Assembly (NCBI GenBank): GCA_023249675.1
Contig: JAHFCE010000019.1
Coordinates: 1 to 58,983 of the forward strand
Direction: 5' to 3'
Length of the DNA stretch: 58,983 nucleotides
Source: Elusimicrobiota bacterium
GTDB lineage: Bacteria > Elusimicrobiota > Elusimicrobia > UBA1565 > UBA9628
Shown here: piece by piece, positions 40,512 to 49,366 of the stretch
How positions within the stretch are numbered: position 1 is the stretch's first letter
Layout of the letters: the number at the start of each line of letters is the position of its first letter
Position numbers and translations under genes: made by a program
The notes under the pieces: model-generated
Told to the model about the DNA's origin: nothing
The model's database searches: none
Seen by the model: only the letters and a program-made list of their open reading frames with translations

Positions 40512-41549
40512 CTACGCGCCGCGGAAAGGACGACGGCGCTCGGAAGCGTTCAAGCCCTGATACGCGAGGAAGTCGGTCACGATCTTTTCCTCCGCGTCGC
40601 GCCACGCGGTCTCCGGCGCCTCCGCGCCGATCTCAAGCGAGCCGCCGGCGATCATGCCGTGCCCGCCGCCGCGATTTCCCCCTCCAAGCAGGCGCTTGAG
40701 CAGGCGTCCCGCCCCCGCTCCGGGATCGTTGGCGCGCAGGGAGACGTGCAGACGGCCCTGATAGCGCGCGGTCACGATGGACCACCGCATCTTCTCGAGA
40801 GTGAGGAGGAAATCAGCCGTCTGAGCGACGCGGTCGGGCGTGTTGACCTCGCCGAGGTTCGCGCCGACGACGCGACCGGCCACGAAGGCCTCCCGGACGG
40901 CATGGGCCAAGGTCATGAAGAACTGCTCCGAGCGCTGCGGATACGAGATGCGCCACAGCGTCTTCATGTTCGCCCTGGGCCAGAACGCCTGGTAGGCTTC
41001 CATATCGCGGGCCGTCGCCTCGCGGCCCAGGTTCTGCGTCTCGGAGCCGATGCCGTAGACGATCGCGGTGGCCAGGCGCCCCGGCACGCGCACCCCAGAG
41101 GCGATCAGGGCCTCCACGAGGATGGTCGTGGTCGCCCCCACCTTCTCATCGATCAGCGCCACGTCGGAGTGCGTGTCCGGATGGCGGGGATGATGATCAA
41201 GGATCATGTCCGGACTCCGGCGCGGAGGGCAGCGGTTATTCTTGAATGGGGGCTGGGTGTCAACGAGCGCTAAGTGCGGCACACCCGCAAGTTCGCCCTT
41301 GCGCAGCGGCCGCGCGGGAAGAAAAAGTCGCTCGGCCATCAGCCGGTTCTCGGCGCGGCCGATCATGCCGCCGTAAACGATGCGCGTCCTGATCTTCCCC
41401 AACGATTGGGCGAGTTGCGCAAGCGCCCACGCGCTCGCGAGCGCGTCAGGGTCGGGATGGTCGTGCGTCAGGATCGTCAGCGGCGACAGCGAGCGACCCC
41501 TTTCGGTCAGCAGCTTGACGAGACGCCGCGCGTGAAAGCCGGGCTTCAT
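40512..41549 (-). CDS. DHH/DHHA1 phosphoesterase, putative c-di-AMP or oligonucleotide hydrolase
   Basis: 345 residues. DHH-domain motifs are LTILTHDHPDPDALASAWAL (DHPDPDA), HLALVDTQPP, and DMILDHHPRHPD (DHH). The C-terminal DHHA1 domain ends in GGGNRGGGHGMIAGGSL, the GGGH substrate motif. The family includes NrnA/DhhP enzymes that hydrolyse nanoRNA or c-di-AMP/pApA. The gene overlaps the diadenylate cyclase gene by 4 bases (ATGA), so synthase and hydrolase are made from one message. This supports a role in c-di-AMP turnover. A 65-base AT-rich gap follows its stop. Confidence 0.82.
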   Translation of the reverse strand: MKPGFHARRLVKLLTERGRSLSPLTILTHDHPDPDALASAWALAQLAQSLGKIRTRIVYGGMIGRAENRLMAERLFLPARPLRKGELAGVPHLALVDTQPPFKNNRCPPRRSPDMILDHHPRHPDTHSDVALIDEKVGATTTILVEALIASGVRVPGRLATAIVYGIGSETQNLGREATARDMEAYQAFWPRANMKTLWRISYPQRSEQFFMTLAHAVREAFVAGRVVGANLGEVNTPDRVAQTADFLLTLEKMRWSIVTARYQGRLHVSLRANDPGAGAGRLLKRLLGGGNRGGGHGMIAGGSLEIGAEAPETAWRDAEEKIVTDFLAYQGLNASERRRPFRGA

Positions 41550-42427
41550 CGGCCCCCGATGAAGCCGACGAAAAAGACCCAGAGCAGGATCGAGACCACG
41601 GTCGCGATCGCCTTCTCACGCATATTCTCCGTCAAGAAGTGGTAGATCCGATTCTGCGGGGTCTTCGGCAGATGCTTGGTCAGGAAGATCTCGATGCCAT
41701 CCTGCAATTCTTCAAGGTCAACGACTGCGACCAGGTCCCCGCGCAGGGCGAACGAAATCTTGCCCGTTTCCTCGCTGACGACCAGGCACATCGCGTCGCA
41801 GCGCTCAGAGAGGCCGAGTGCGGCCGAGTGGCGTGTCCCAAGATTGGTGATCTTGGCGAAGTCCTTCGACAGCGGCAGTTGGACGCCGAATCGCGTCACG
41901 CGTCCTTCTTCAACGATGAACGCGCCATCGTGCCCGAGACTGTGCGAGTCGAAAATGCTCTTGATGAGGGCCTCGGAGAGAACCCCGTTGAGGTCCCAGC
42001 CGCCCTCGGTGTGCCGATCGAGGGGATCGAGACCGCGTAAGACGACGAGCGCGCCGATATTCTCTCGCGCCAGGTCGCCCAAGGAGCTCACGAGAATCTC
42101 CACCTGGCGATGGGTCGGAGCGACCCTGAGCACTCCGCCCGTGAGGCTCCACACCGCGATGCGCTCGAACATCGAACGGATCTCTTCCTGAAAGATCACG
42201 ATCACCGCGACGATGAACACGGCAAAAAAGCCCTGGAAGATGCGGACGGTCATGTACATCCCCGCGACGAAGGCCACAGCGTACACGACCACGGCCAGGA
42301 GAAGCCCAAGCGCCACAAACGCCGCTTTCGTCCGCTTGAACCACAACAGGAGGCCGTACACGAGAGTGCCGACCAGGAGCATGTCCATGATGTCGGCAAC
42401 GGAAATCGGTTTGAGGCCAGGAGGCAT
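41546..42427 (-). CDS. cdaA: Membrane diadenylate cyclase (CdaA-type) with extra C-terminal helix
   Basis: 293 residues. Three N-terminal helices lead to IFQEEIRSMFERI, followed by the DAC domain with DGAFIVEEGRVTRFGVQLPLS (DGA motif) and LGTRHSAALGLSE. The usual RHR is RHS here, a substitution worth noting. It makes c-di-AMP from two ATP at the inner membrane. The C-terminus has an additional helix (FLTENMREKAIATVVSILLWVFFVGFIGG) that resembles the first helix of YbbR/CdaR, the protein usually encoded next to CdaA but absent here. A -10 TATACT (42438-42443, minus strand) ends 11 bases before the ATG, so the leader is tiny. Confidence 0.87.
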   Translation of the reverse strand: MPPGLKPISVADIMDMLLVGTLVYGLLLWFKRTKAAFVALGLLLAVVVYAVAFVAGMYMTVRIFQGFFAVFIVAVIVIFQEEIRSMFERIAVWSLTGGVLRVAPTHRQVEILVSSLGDLARENIGALVVLRGLDPLDRHTEGGWDLNGVLSEALIKSIFDSHSLGHDGAFIVEEGRVTRFGVQLPLSKDFAKITNLGTRHSAALGLSERCDAMCLVVSEETGKISFALRGDLVAVVDLEELQDGIEIFLTKHLPKTPQNRIYHFLTENMREKAIATVVSILLWVFFVGFIGGR

Positions 42428-42472
42428 GACGGCACCCAGTATAGCGGAAGAATCTTCGCCTAGCCAGGGCTA

Positions 42473-42501
42473 TTGACGCATCTGAGGCCGGCTGTTACAC
42501 T
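42473..42501 (+). promoter_or_regulatory. Promoter of the secreted TTYYPAPSG protein gene
   Basis: TTGACG (42473-42478) and TACACT (42496-42501) are 17 bases apart. GGAGGAAGG follows at 42504-42512, before the ATG at 42522. The same hexamer pair with the same spacing recurs at 58926-58954. Confidence 0.7.
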
Positions 42502-42521
42502 CCGGAGGAAGGTGGTCCGCG

Positions 42522-43166
42522 ATGTCCGAAATCATCCTGCGTTTTGACATTCGTTGCACTCGCCGCGCCATCCAGGGAACCTTGGCTGCGGCGATGGTTT
42601 TGGCTGCGGCCGCGGAACTTGGTTCCGAGGCGGTCACGCTGACCACCTACTATCCTGCTCCCTCCGGCGTCTACACGCAGATGATCACGACGGGCAACGC
42701 CTTCCTCGCGCGAGACGGCGGGAAGGTCGGCATCGGCACGTCGAGCCCGGCGGCCAAGTTGGATGTCGCGGGCAATGTCAAAATCGCCGACGGCACCCAA
42801 GGAAACGGGAAGGTTTTGACGTCTGATTCCAACGGCCTGGCCGCATGGCAAGCACCCCCCTCCCTTCCCGTCAAGGCCCCCGCGTCCTGCACACCCGGTA
42901 GACACGCGAAAGGCTACGGCTGCACCATTACCGTGTCCGTTTCGGGAAGCTATAAAGTCATGTGCAACACAATAGCGGAAAGCCATGGCGAATGCCAAGG
43001 CACATGGGACGGGCTGTTCGGGTATTTCCAGTGCGAATCCTGGAGGACAGGCGGCGTCGGATTCAATGTGAATATCCAGAACGGCTCCTATTATTTAAGA
43101 ACCATCGGCAAGCAAACAAACAACAGCGGCGGCTCATGGAGCGATCGGACGTGCCAGGCTCAGTGA
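42522..43166 (+). CDS. Secreted Elusimicrobiota-type surface protein (TTYYPAPSG / GIGTSSPAAKLDV family)
   Basis: 214 residues. A signal-like N-terminus (RRAIQGTLAAAMVLAAAAELGSEA) is followed by VTLTTYYPAPSGVYTQMIT, GGKVGIGTSSPAAKLDVAGNVKI and GNGKVLTSDSNGLAAWQ. I associate this repeat-like module with Elusimicrobiota surface and pilus-like proteins; GIGTxxPxxKLDV is also found in phage tail-fibre-like proteins. The C-terminal 90 residues hold six cysteines (CTPG, GCTI, MCNT, ECQG, QCES, TCQA), which may form disulfides. The function is probably surface display or adhesion. It converges with nuoI (18-base gap). Confidence 0.65.
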   Translation: MSEIILRFDIRCTRRAIQGTLAAAMVLAAAAELGSEAVTLTTYYPAPSGVYTQMITTGNAFLARDGGKVGIGTSSPAAKLDVAGNVKIADGTQGNGKVLTSDSNGLAAWQAPPSLPVKAPASCTPGRHAKGYGCTITVSVSGSYKVMCNTIAESHGECQGTWDGLFGYFQCESWRTGGVGFNVNIQNGSYYLRTIGKQTNNSGGSWSDRTCQAQ

Positions 43167-43184
43167 GTTTTTCCCGGGAGCGGT

Positions 43185-43727
43185 TCAGACAGGTCGGCTT
43201 GGAACTTTGACCTTGTCGCCCAGAAGCTCGGGCATGTCCCAGATCATATCCTTGCGCGCGTAGGCCGAGAGCTCGACATCTTTGGCGTCCATGTGGATCG
43301 CGTCCACGGGGCAGGCCTCCACGCAATAGCCGCAGAACACGCATAGGCCCAGGTCGATGTCGAAGGTCTTGGCGCGCTTCTCGATTTTGGGGTCGGGCGC
43401 GTCCTCGGCCGTGATGCGGATGCACTTCGCGGGGCAGATCGTCTCGCACAGCAGGCAGGCGGTGCAGCGCGGAGTGCTGTCGTCGCGCTTGAGGAGGCGA
43501 TGGCGCATGCGCGCGCGCTTGCCCAGCACGGCGGGGTCCTCGGGGTACTGGATCGTCACTGAGCCAGGAAGATATCCCTTGATGCCAAAGGCCTTCATCG
43601 CATGCCGAAACAGGTTCACGAACAGGTGCCGGAAGGTGACGGCCAGGCCGCGCCAAACCTCAACGAGGTAAAGCTGCGTGGCGAAGGTGCGCGCGGGACG
43701 CTCGACGGCGCGGACGGTTATCGCCAT
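43185..43727 (-). CDS. nuoI: NADH-quinone oxidoreductase subunit I
   Basis: 180 residues from the ATG at 43727. Two ferredoxin motifs are present, CTACLLCETICPAKCIRI and CVFCGYCVEACPVDAIHM, for clusters N6a and N6b. The N-terminal amphipathic helix region (YLVEVWRGLAVTFRHLFVNLFRHAMKAFGI) docks on the membrane arm. It overlaps nuoH by 10 bases and is the last gene of the operon. Confidence 0.94.
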   Translation of the reverse strand: MAITVRAVERPARTFATQLYLVEVWRGLAVTFRHLFVNLFRHAMKAFGIKGYLPGSVTIQYPEDPAVLGKRARMRHRLLKRDDSTPRCTACLLCETICPAKCIRITAEDAPDPKIEKRAKTFDIDLGLCVFCGYCVEACPVDAIHMDAKDVELSAYARKDMIWDMPELLGDKVKVPSRPV

Positions 43728-44770
43728 AAGTACACCACCCATGCGGTCGCGAGAAAGTTCAGCAGGGCCAGGGGCAGGAGGTTCTTCCAGCCGAGGTCCA
43801 GCAGCTGATCGAAACGAAAGCGCGGCAAGGTCCAGCGCAGTTGCATGAGCAGGAAAAGCAGGAACATCATCTTTCCGATAAAGCTTGCCACCATCAGCGC
43901 CCCGCCCAGGAGACCCATGGACGGCAGGTCGAGGCCGGGAATCGTCCAGCCGCCGAGGAACAGCGCGGTGATCACGCCGCAGATCACGATGGACTCGAAG
44001 AAATCGGTCATCAGGAACATGCCGAACTTCATGCCCGAGTACTCGACATGATAGCCGACGATCTCGCTCTCGCCCTCGGGGAGGTCGAACGGCGCGCGCT
44101 TGGTGACGGCGGCGCCCGCGGTGAGGAAAAGAATGAAGGCTAGGGGCTGAACGACGATCCCCCACACGCCGTGCAAGGCCTGCCACCGCACCGCCTCCGA
44201 AAAGTCGAGCGTGCCGTAGATGAAGAGGAGTCCGGCCAAAGACGACGCGAGACAGACCTCGTAAGCGATCATCTGCGAAGCGCCCCGCAGGGCACCGAGC
44301 AGGCCGTAATTGGAGCCCGAGGCGTAGCCCGCCATCACGATGCCATGCACGCCGAAGGCGAGCGCCGCCAGCACAAACGGCACGCCCATCGGCAAAGCGA
44401 TCGGCTGCAGATCCCAAGAGCGCCCGGCAAACTGGATCACCCCGCCGTAGGGCAAGGCCGCGAGGCAGAACATGGCGCATCCCAAGGAGAGGACGGGAGC
44501 CAAGCCGTGCAAGGTCTTATGCGCGCCCTTCGGCACGAAGTCTTCCTTCGTGAGCATCTTGATCGCGTCGGCGATCGGATGAAAAAGACCGAGGATCTTG
44601 ATGCCAAAAATCGACGCTCGGTTGGCGCCGATGCGGTCCTGCATCACCGCGCTCTGCTTGCGCTCGACCCAGCCCAGGAAGCCGGCGATGTTGAGGCCCA
44701 CACCCACGACGGCGAACAACACCTTGGCCGTGGTGAACAGGGCGTCGTTCATAGAAATTGCGAAGGTCAT
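43718..44770 (-). CDS. nuoH: NADH-quinone oxidoreductase subunit H
   Basis: 350 residues from the ATG at 44770, which overlaps the nuoG stop (ATGA). About eight or nine helices are present. Conserved loops include GWVERKQSAVMQDRIGANRAS and APFDLPEGESEIVGYHVEYSGMKFGMF, which line the quinone chamber. Length is slightly above the usual 325. An upstream in-frame start at 44833 would lie inside nuoG and is rejected. Confidence 0.94.
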   Translation of the reverse strand: MTFAISMNDALFTTAKVLFAVVGVGLNIAGFLGWVERKQSAVMQDRIGANRASIFGIKILGLFHPIADAIKMLTKEDFVPKGAHKTLHGLAPVLSLGCAMFCLAALPYGGVIQFAGRSWDLQPIALPMGVPFVLAALAFGVHGIVMAGYASGSNYGLLGALRGASQMIAYEVCLASSLAGLLFIYGTLDFSEAVRWQALHGVWGIVVQPLAFILFLTAGAAVTKRAPFDLPEGESEIVGYHVEYSGMKFGMFLMTDFFESIVICGVITALFLGGWTIPGLDLPSMGLLGGALMVASFIGKMMFLLFLLMQLRWTLPRFRFDQLLDLGWKNLLPLALLNFLATAWVVYLWR

Positions 44771-46263
44771 GCCACCGCCCCCGACGTCTTCGCGCCCGAC
44801 AACGCCTTCTGGAGCAGGCCGAAAATCGCCCAATCAGGCCGGGAGTCGCCGATAGGCGCCAGCGCCTTCTGGTACGCCTGGATCTTGCCCTCGAAGTTGG
44901 TGAAGTGACCGTCTTCTTCGACATACGCCGTCGCGGGAAGCCGATAGGTGAAGCAATCCCCGAGCGAGTACTTGTTGGGTCCCTGAAGAATCGTCGTACC
45001 TGCCTTGGCCATCAGGACCCGCGCGCGATCGCCGTAGACCTTCGTCAGGTCGCGCTCAACGACATACAGAGTTTTGACTGTGCCGGATTCGAGATTCTTG
45101 GCCAGCTCATCGAACGATCCGCTCTCGAGGCCGAGAGCCTGCGCGCCCTTCAGATTGGGGACCTTGTCCTTTTTCCGAAGCAGTTCGTCCTCGACGCCGA
45201 CCTGGTCGGGCTCGGAGGCAAAGTAGTGCCTCTTCACCTTCAGCGTGTCCACGAACAGCGCCTGATACGCCGCCCAGTCCTCGTTCGAGAGCATGCCGGA
45301 GGCGACGACGGCCAGTCCGTCTCCCGCATTCTTCAACACGCCCGCAACTTCCGCGGCCACCGCCTCCCAACTCAGCTCCGTCCTCGCGGGCTGAAGGCGC
45401 AAGACCTTGCCCAGGCGGTCGGCGTCGAGGCTCCCGAACCCGTAGCGCCCCTCGTCGCACATCCAGTAGCCGTTGACGTCCCTGTTCACGCGCGGCTTCA
45501 GCCGCGCGACGCGCTTGCCGTCGTTGTGCCAGGGACGAGCGGTGTTCGTGTGCACCGAGATATTGCAGCCGCGCGCGCAGCCGGGGCAGATCGAGTCGGT
45601 CTTGTCGAGATACCAGACGCGAACCTTGTAGCGGAAGTCGCGGTCGGTGAGCGCGCCCACGGGGCAGATGTCCACGACGTTGCCCGAGTAGGCGTTGTCG
45701 AGCGTCATGCCGGGCGCGAGCGCGATCTTCTCCGCGTGGCCCATGCCGAAAATACCGAGTTCATGTGTCTTAGTCACATCGTCCACGAAACGGGTGCAGC
45801 GCGTGCAGAGGATGCAGCGCTCCTGATCGAGCATGACGTGGGGACCGGCGACGATGCGCTTGTCCTTGTGCTCTTTGTCCTCACGCACCTCGCTCTGATA
45901 CTGCCCGATCTTCATGTAATAATCCTGAAGACCACATTCGCCCGATTGGTCGCAGACGGGGCAGTCGAGCGGGTGATTGACGAGGTGCAGCTCGAGCGCC
46001 GAGGCCTGGGCGCGCTTGGCGGCCTCGGAGTCGGAGGAGACGACCATGCCCTCGCGCACACCGGTGCGGCAGGACACCTGAGGCTTCGGCGCGCCCGCGA
46101 CCTCGATGATGCACATACGGCAATTGCCGGGGTTGCCGAGCGCTGGATGGTAGCAGTAATGCGGAATCTCCACGCCCGCGTCCTTGGCAGCGTCGATGAC
46201 AAGCCGGCCCTCCTCGGCCTCGCGCTCAACGCCGTTGAGCTTATACTTGACGATCTTACCCAT
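44767..46263 (-). CDS. nuoG: NADH-quinone oxidoreductase subunit G, short form
   Basis: 498 residues. The N-terminal [2Fe-2S] ferredoxin has PHYCYHPALGNPGNCRMC. The His-Cys motif is HPLDCPVCDQSGECGLQDYY, and ERCILCTRCTRFVDDV is followed by CPVGALTD. A fourth cluster motif CPGCARGCN (cluster N7-like region) leads into a molybdopterin-fold remnant. Escherichia NuoG has over 900 residues; here the MopB domain is cut to about 240 residues, as in several short-form complexes I. It overlaps nuoH and nuoF. Confidence 0.93.
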   Translation of the reverse strand: MGKIVKYKLNGVEREAEEGRLVIDAAKDAGVEIPHYCYHPALGNPGNCRMCIIEVAGAPKPQVSCRTGVREGMVVSSDSEAAKRAQASALELHLVNHPLDCPVCDQSGECGLQDYYMKIGQYQSEVREDKEHKDKRIVAGPHVMLDQERCILCTRCTRFVDDVTKTHELGIFGMGHAEKIALAPGMTLDNAYSGNVVDICPVGALTDRDFRYKVRVWYLDKTDSICPGCARGCNISVHTNTARPWHNDGKRVARLKPRVNRDVNGYWMCDEGRYGFGSLDADRLGKVLRLQPARTELSWEAVAAEVAGVLKNAGDGLAVVASGMLSNEDWAAYQALFVDTLKVKRHYFASEPDQVGVEDELLRKKDKVPNLKGAQALGLESGSFDELAKNLESGTVKTLYVVERDLTKVYGDRARVLMAKAGTTILQGPNKYSLGDCFTYRLPATAYVEEDGHFTNFEGKIQAYQKALAPIGDSRPDWAIFGLLQKALSGAKTSGAVA

Positions 46264-47509
46264 GAGGGGTCACTCTCTTCTTGAAATCATCCGGATACCG
46301 GTCGATATAGCCCTTGAGAACCATGCCGATGGTGTCGCCGAGCGCGCAGATCACCTTGCCAGTGATATTCTCGCCCACGCGCGCGAGATTGACGACGTCC
46401 TGAGGCTGCCCTTTGCCTTCAAGCAAGCGCTCGAGAATGCGCTCAGACCAATTCGAGCCCTCGCGGCAGGGCGTGCACTGGCCGCAAGACTCATGGGTCA
46501 GGAATCGCTCGATGTTGTGCGCCACTTCCACGGCATCAGCCGTTTCATCAAGAACGATCATCCCGCCCGCGCCGAGGAAGGTTCCAGCCGCACGCACGCT
46601 GTCGAAGTCAAGTGCCAAGTCAAGGTCCTTCTCCATGAGCGGCGGCATCGAGGTTCCGCCCGGGATGACGCCCTTGAGCTTCCTGCCCCCCTTTACCCCG
46701 CCGCACGCCGCGAGCGCGTCGCGGAGCTTGACGCCCATAGGAAATTCATAAAGGCCCGGCTTCTCGACATGACCGGAAATCGAGAACACGATCGTCCCTC
46801 CCGACCGCGGCACGCCAATTTTCGCGAAGGCCGCGCCGCCCTCATTGACGATGAACGGCAGCATCGAGAGAGTTTCGACGTTGTTGACGACGGTCGGCCG
46901 GCCCATGAGGCCGGAAACCGTCGGGAAAGGCGGGGGCTGACGCGGCCAGGCCTTCTTGCCCTCCATGGTCTCGAGAAGTGCTGTGTCGAGGCCGGAGATG
47001 TAGGCGCCCGCGCCGCGCATGAGTAAAATGCGGCAATTAAAACCGGAGCCGAGGATGTTGTTTCCGATCAGCCCGGCCTGCTCGGCCTCGGCGATCGCTT
47101 TTCCAAGAATGTCGTGCTGATTTTGGTACTCGCCGCGTATGAAGATAAACGAATCTTTTGACCCGATCACGTACGATGCGATCAACAAACCTTCAATGAG
47201 TTGATGCGGCGCGCGCGTGAGCAGGATCCGGTCCTTGAAGCAGCCGGGCTCCGACTCGTCGGCGTTGACGACGACGTAGCGAGGACCGGGAACCTTGTCC
47301 TCGGGCGGCACCGTGCTCCACTTGAGGCCGGTCGGAAAGCCCGCGCCGCCGAGACCGCGCAGGTTCGATTTCTTGACCTCTTCGAGCACCGCGGAGCGCT
47401 CCATACCGAGGGCCCTCTTGAGGGCCTCGTAGCCGCCCAACTTGCGATAGGTCTCGAGCTCGTGGAGCTTGGGCTCGGCGTCGAAATATTTGGTCAGAAT
47501 CTTTGTCAT
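46256..47509 (-). CDS. nuoF: NADH-quinone oxidoreductase subunit F
   Basis: 417 residues. The FMN/NADH site is GLRGLGGAGFPTGLKW and NADESEPGCFKDR. The N3 cluster motif is ESCGQCTPCREG near residue 350. Length and order match NuoF. It oxidises NADH and passes electrons to nuoE and nuoG clusters. A 28-base gap separates it from nuoE, one of the few non-overlapping junctions in the operon. Confidence 0.95.
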   Translation of the reverse strand: MTKILTKYFDAEPKLHELETYRKLGGYEALKRALGMERSAVLEEVKKSNLRGLGGAGFPTGLKWSTVPPEDKVPGPRYVVVNADESEPGCFKDRILLTRAPHQLIEGLLIASYVIGSKDSFIFIRGEYQNQHDILGKAIAEAEQAGLIGNNILGSGFNCRILLMRGAGAYISGLDTALLETMEGKKAWPRQPPPFPTVSGLMGRPTVVNNVETLSMLPFIVNEGGAAFAKIGVPRSGGTIVFSISGHVEKPGLYEFPMGVKLRDALAACGGVKGGRKLKGVIPGGTSMPPLMEKDLDLALDFDSVRAAGTFLGAGGMIVLDETADAVEVAHNIERFLTHESCGQCTPCREGSNWSERILERLLEGKGQPQDVVNLARVGENITGKVICALGDTIGMVLKGYIDRYPDDFKKRVTPHG

Positions 47510-47537
47510 GGATTGGCCGACTGTTTCCGGAAACAGT

Positions 47538-48032
47538 TTATCGCTTCATGTCCTTCAACTGTGAGATCGACTCTTCGGTCGCCTTGCCGATCAGGCGCTC
47601 ATTGACCTGGAGCGCCGGAGCCTGTTCGCAGGCCCCGAGGCACTCCATCGCCTCCCAGGAGAACTTCCCGTCAGCCGTGGCCCGCTTTTTAGGCACGCCG
47701 AGCGTCTTCTCCAGGCACTTCTCCGCCTTATTCGAGCCGGCCAAGAAACAACTCAGGCCATGGCAGACGCCAACGCGCTGAGCACCCGTCCGCCACTGAG
47801 TGAATGTCGGGAAGAAGGTGACGACGCCCCAAACATGATTGAACGGCAGGCCGAATATCTCCGCGACGCGCGCGGCGGCGGCGGGCTCGACTTGGCGGTG
47901 CCAGTCCTGAACCGAGCGCAGGGCCTCGATCAGGCCCAGATTCGTGTAGGGATATTCCTTCGTCCACGCCAAAAGTGTTTTCTCCTGTTCGGCGCTGAAC
48001 GGCGATTGGACCGGCGCTTTGGTGGGTGTCAT
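47538..48032 (-). CDS. nuoE: NADH-quinone oxidoreductase subunit E
   Basis: 164 residues from the ATG at 48032, which overlaps the nuoD stop. The thioredoxin-like [2Fe-2S] fold is indicated by HVWGVVTFFPTFTQWRTG, the first ligand pair VCHGLSCFLAGS and the second ECLGACEQAPALQVN. The helical N-terminus (FSAEQEKTLLAWTKEYP) is family-like. Confidence 0.94.
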   Translation of the reverse strand: MTPTKAPVQSPFSAEQEKTLLAWTKEYPYTNLGLIEALRSVQDWHRQVEPAAAARVAEIFGLPFNHVWGVVTFFPTFTQWRTGAQRVGVCHGLSCFLAGSNKAEKCLEKTLGVPKKRATADGKFSWEAMECLGACEQAPALQVNERLIGKATEESISQLKDMKR

Positions 48033-49366
48033 CGATCCAGCTCCCCGGCGATCATGTTGACCGAGCCGAACGTCGGGATCACGTCGGCGATCTGGCCGCC
48101 GACCAAGAGTTTTTTCAGCGCCGCCATCGGGAACAGGCACGGCGGGCGGCAGCGCACGCGATAGGGGCCGTCGCCGCCGTCGCTGACCAAATGGAAGCCG
48201 AGCTCGCCATTGCCGCCCTCGACCGCGAAGTAGGTCTGCGAGGGCGGAATCTTCACGCCCCAGGACCACATCACGAGCTCGAAGTGATTCATGAGCCCTT
48301 CGATATTACTGTACGTGCTTTCCTTGGAGGGCAACGTGATTGTGCGGTCAAGCACACGCGTATTGGGCTGGTCATCTTTGCTCATGCCCTCAAGCGTCTG
48401 GTCGACCTTAGCGGCGTATTTCGCGAGCAGCGCGGTGTCGCCGAACTTCCCAGCGTCCTGGATCTCGTAGGCGTGCTTGATTTCCTTGGGTTCAAGCGAG
48501 TGCTTGCCCTCGGGAATTTGCTCCAGGCATTGCTCGACCAACCGCAGGCTCTGCTCAATCTCGGCCATGCGGCACAGGTAGCGATCGTAGTTGTCGCCGG
48601 TCGAGCCGACAGGAATCTCAAAATCAAGCTTGCCATAGACCGCGTAGGGGTGCGAGCGGCGCACATCGTAGGAAACACCCGTCGAGCGCAGAAACGGGCC
48701 CGTGATGCCGTAGGCGATCGCGTCGGCCGAGGAGAGGATCCCCGTGCCTTCCATGCGGTCCATAAAGATGCGGTTGCGCGTGAGCAGCTGGCCACTCTCG
48801 GCCACGGCCGTGCGCACTTCCTTGGCGATCGCGCGGAACTTCTCGGCAAAGTCGGCAGGCAGGTCGCCCTTGACGCCGCCGACGCGCGTGAATGAGGTCG
48901 TGACGCGCGCGCCGGTCAGATTGTCCACGAGCTGGTACAAGTACTCGCGCGCCTTGATCATGTACAGGAAGACCGTGAACGCGCCGAGCTCCATCGCGGA
49001 GGCGCCCACGCAGGTCAAGTGATCGGTCACGCGCGAGATCTCGGAGGCGATGACGCGGATGTACTGGCCGCGCTCGGGCACCTCGATGCCCGCGAGGCGC
49101 TCGACGGCCATCGCGTAGCCGACGTTATTGATGAGCGGGGACACATAGTTCAGGCGGTCGGTCCAAGGCACGACGTTGTTCCAGGTCTCGTTCTCGGCAT
49201 GCTTCTCAAAGGCGCGGTGCAGGTAGCCGATCTCGGCATCCACGTCGATAATCTTCTCGCCCTGCAACTCGAGCACGAGGCGCACCACGCCGTGCATGGC
49301 CGGATGCGCCGGGCCCATGTTCAGCATGTACGTCTTCTGGCTGCGCCCGCTGGTATCGCTCATCAT
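48029..49366 (-). CDS. nuoD: NADH-quinone oxidoreductase subunit D
   Basis: 445 residues from the first of two adjacent ATG codons at 49366, overlapping the nuoC stop. Signatures are NMGPAHPAMHGVVRLVLELQGE, GYLHRAFEKHAE and the C-terminal GELGFHLVSDGGDGPYRVRCRPPCLF (in parts). It forms the quinone site with nuoB. The family length is about 400-420, so it is slightly long. Confidence 0.95.
   Translation of the reverse strand: MMSDTSGRSQKTYMLNMGPAHPAMHGVVRLVLELQGEKIIDVDAEIGYLHRAFEKHAENETWNNVVPWTDRLNYVSPLINNVGYAMAVERLAGIEVPERGQYIRVIASEISRVTDHLTCVGASAMELGAFTVFLYMIKAREYLYQLVDNLTGARVTTSFTRVGGVKGDLPADFAEKFRAIAKEVRTAVAESGQLLTRNRIFMDRMEGTGILSSADAIAYGITGPFLRSTGVSYDVRRSHPYAVYGKLDFEIPVGSTGDNYDRYLCRMAEIEQSLRLVEQCLEQIPEGKHSLEPKEIKHAYEIQDAGKFGDTALLAKYAAKVDQTLEGMSKDDQPNTRVLDRTITLPSKESTYSNIEGLMNHFELVMWSWGVKIPPSQTYFAVEGGNGELGFHLVSDGGDGPYRVRCRPPCLFPMAALKKLLVGGQIADVIPTFGSVNMIAGELDR

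Noticed and set aside
44758-46284. Long plus-strand open frame (508 codons) opposite nuoG
   Set aside because: It mirrors a clearly conserved nuoG, is rich in Arg/Gly/Val shadows and has no recognisable domain; it is an artefact of high GC content.
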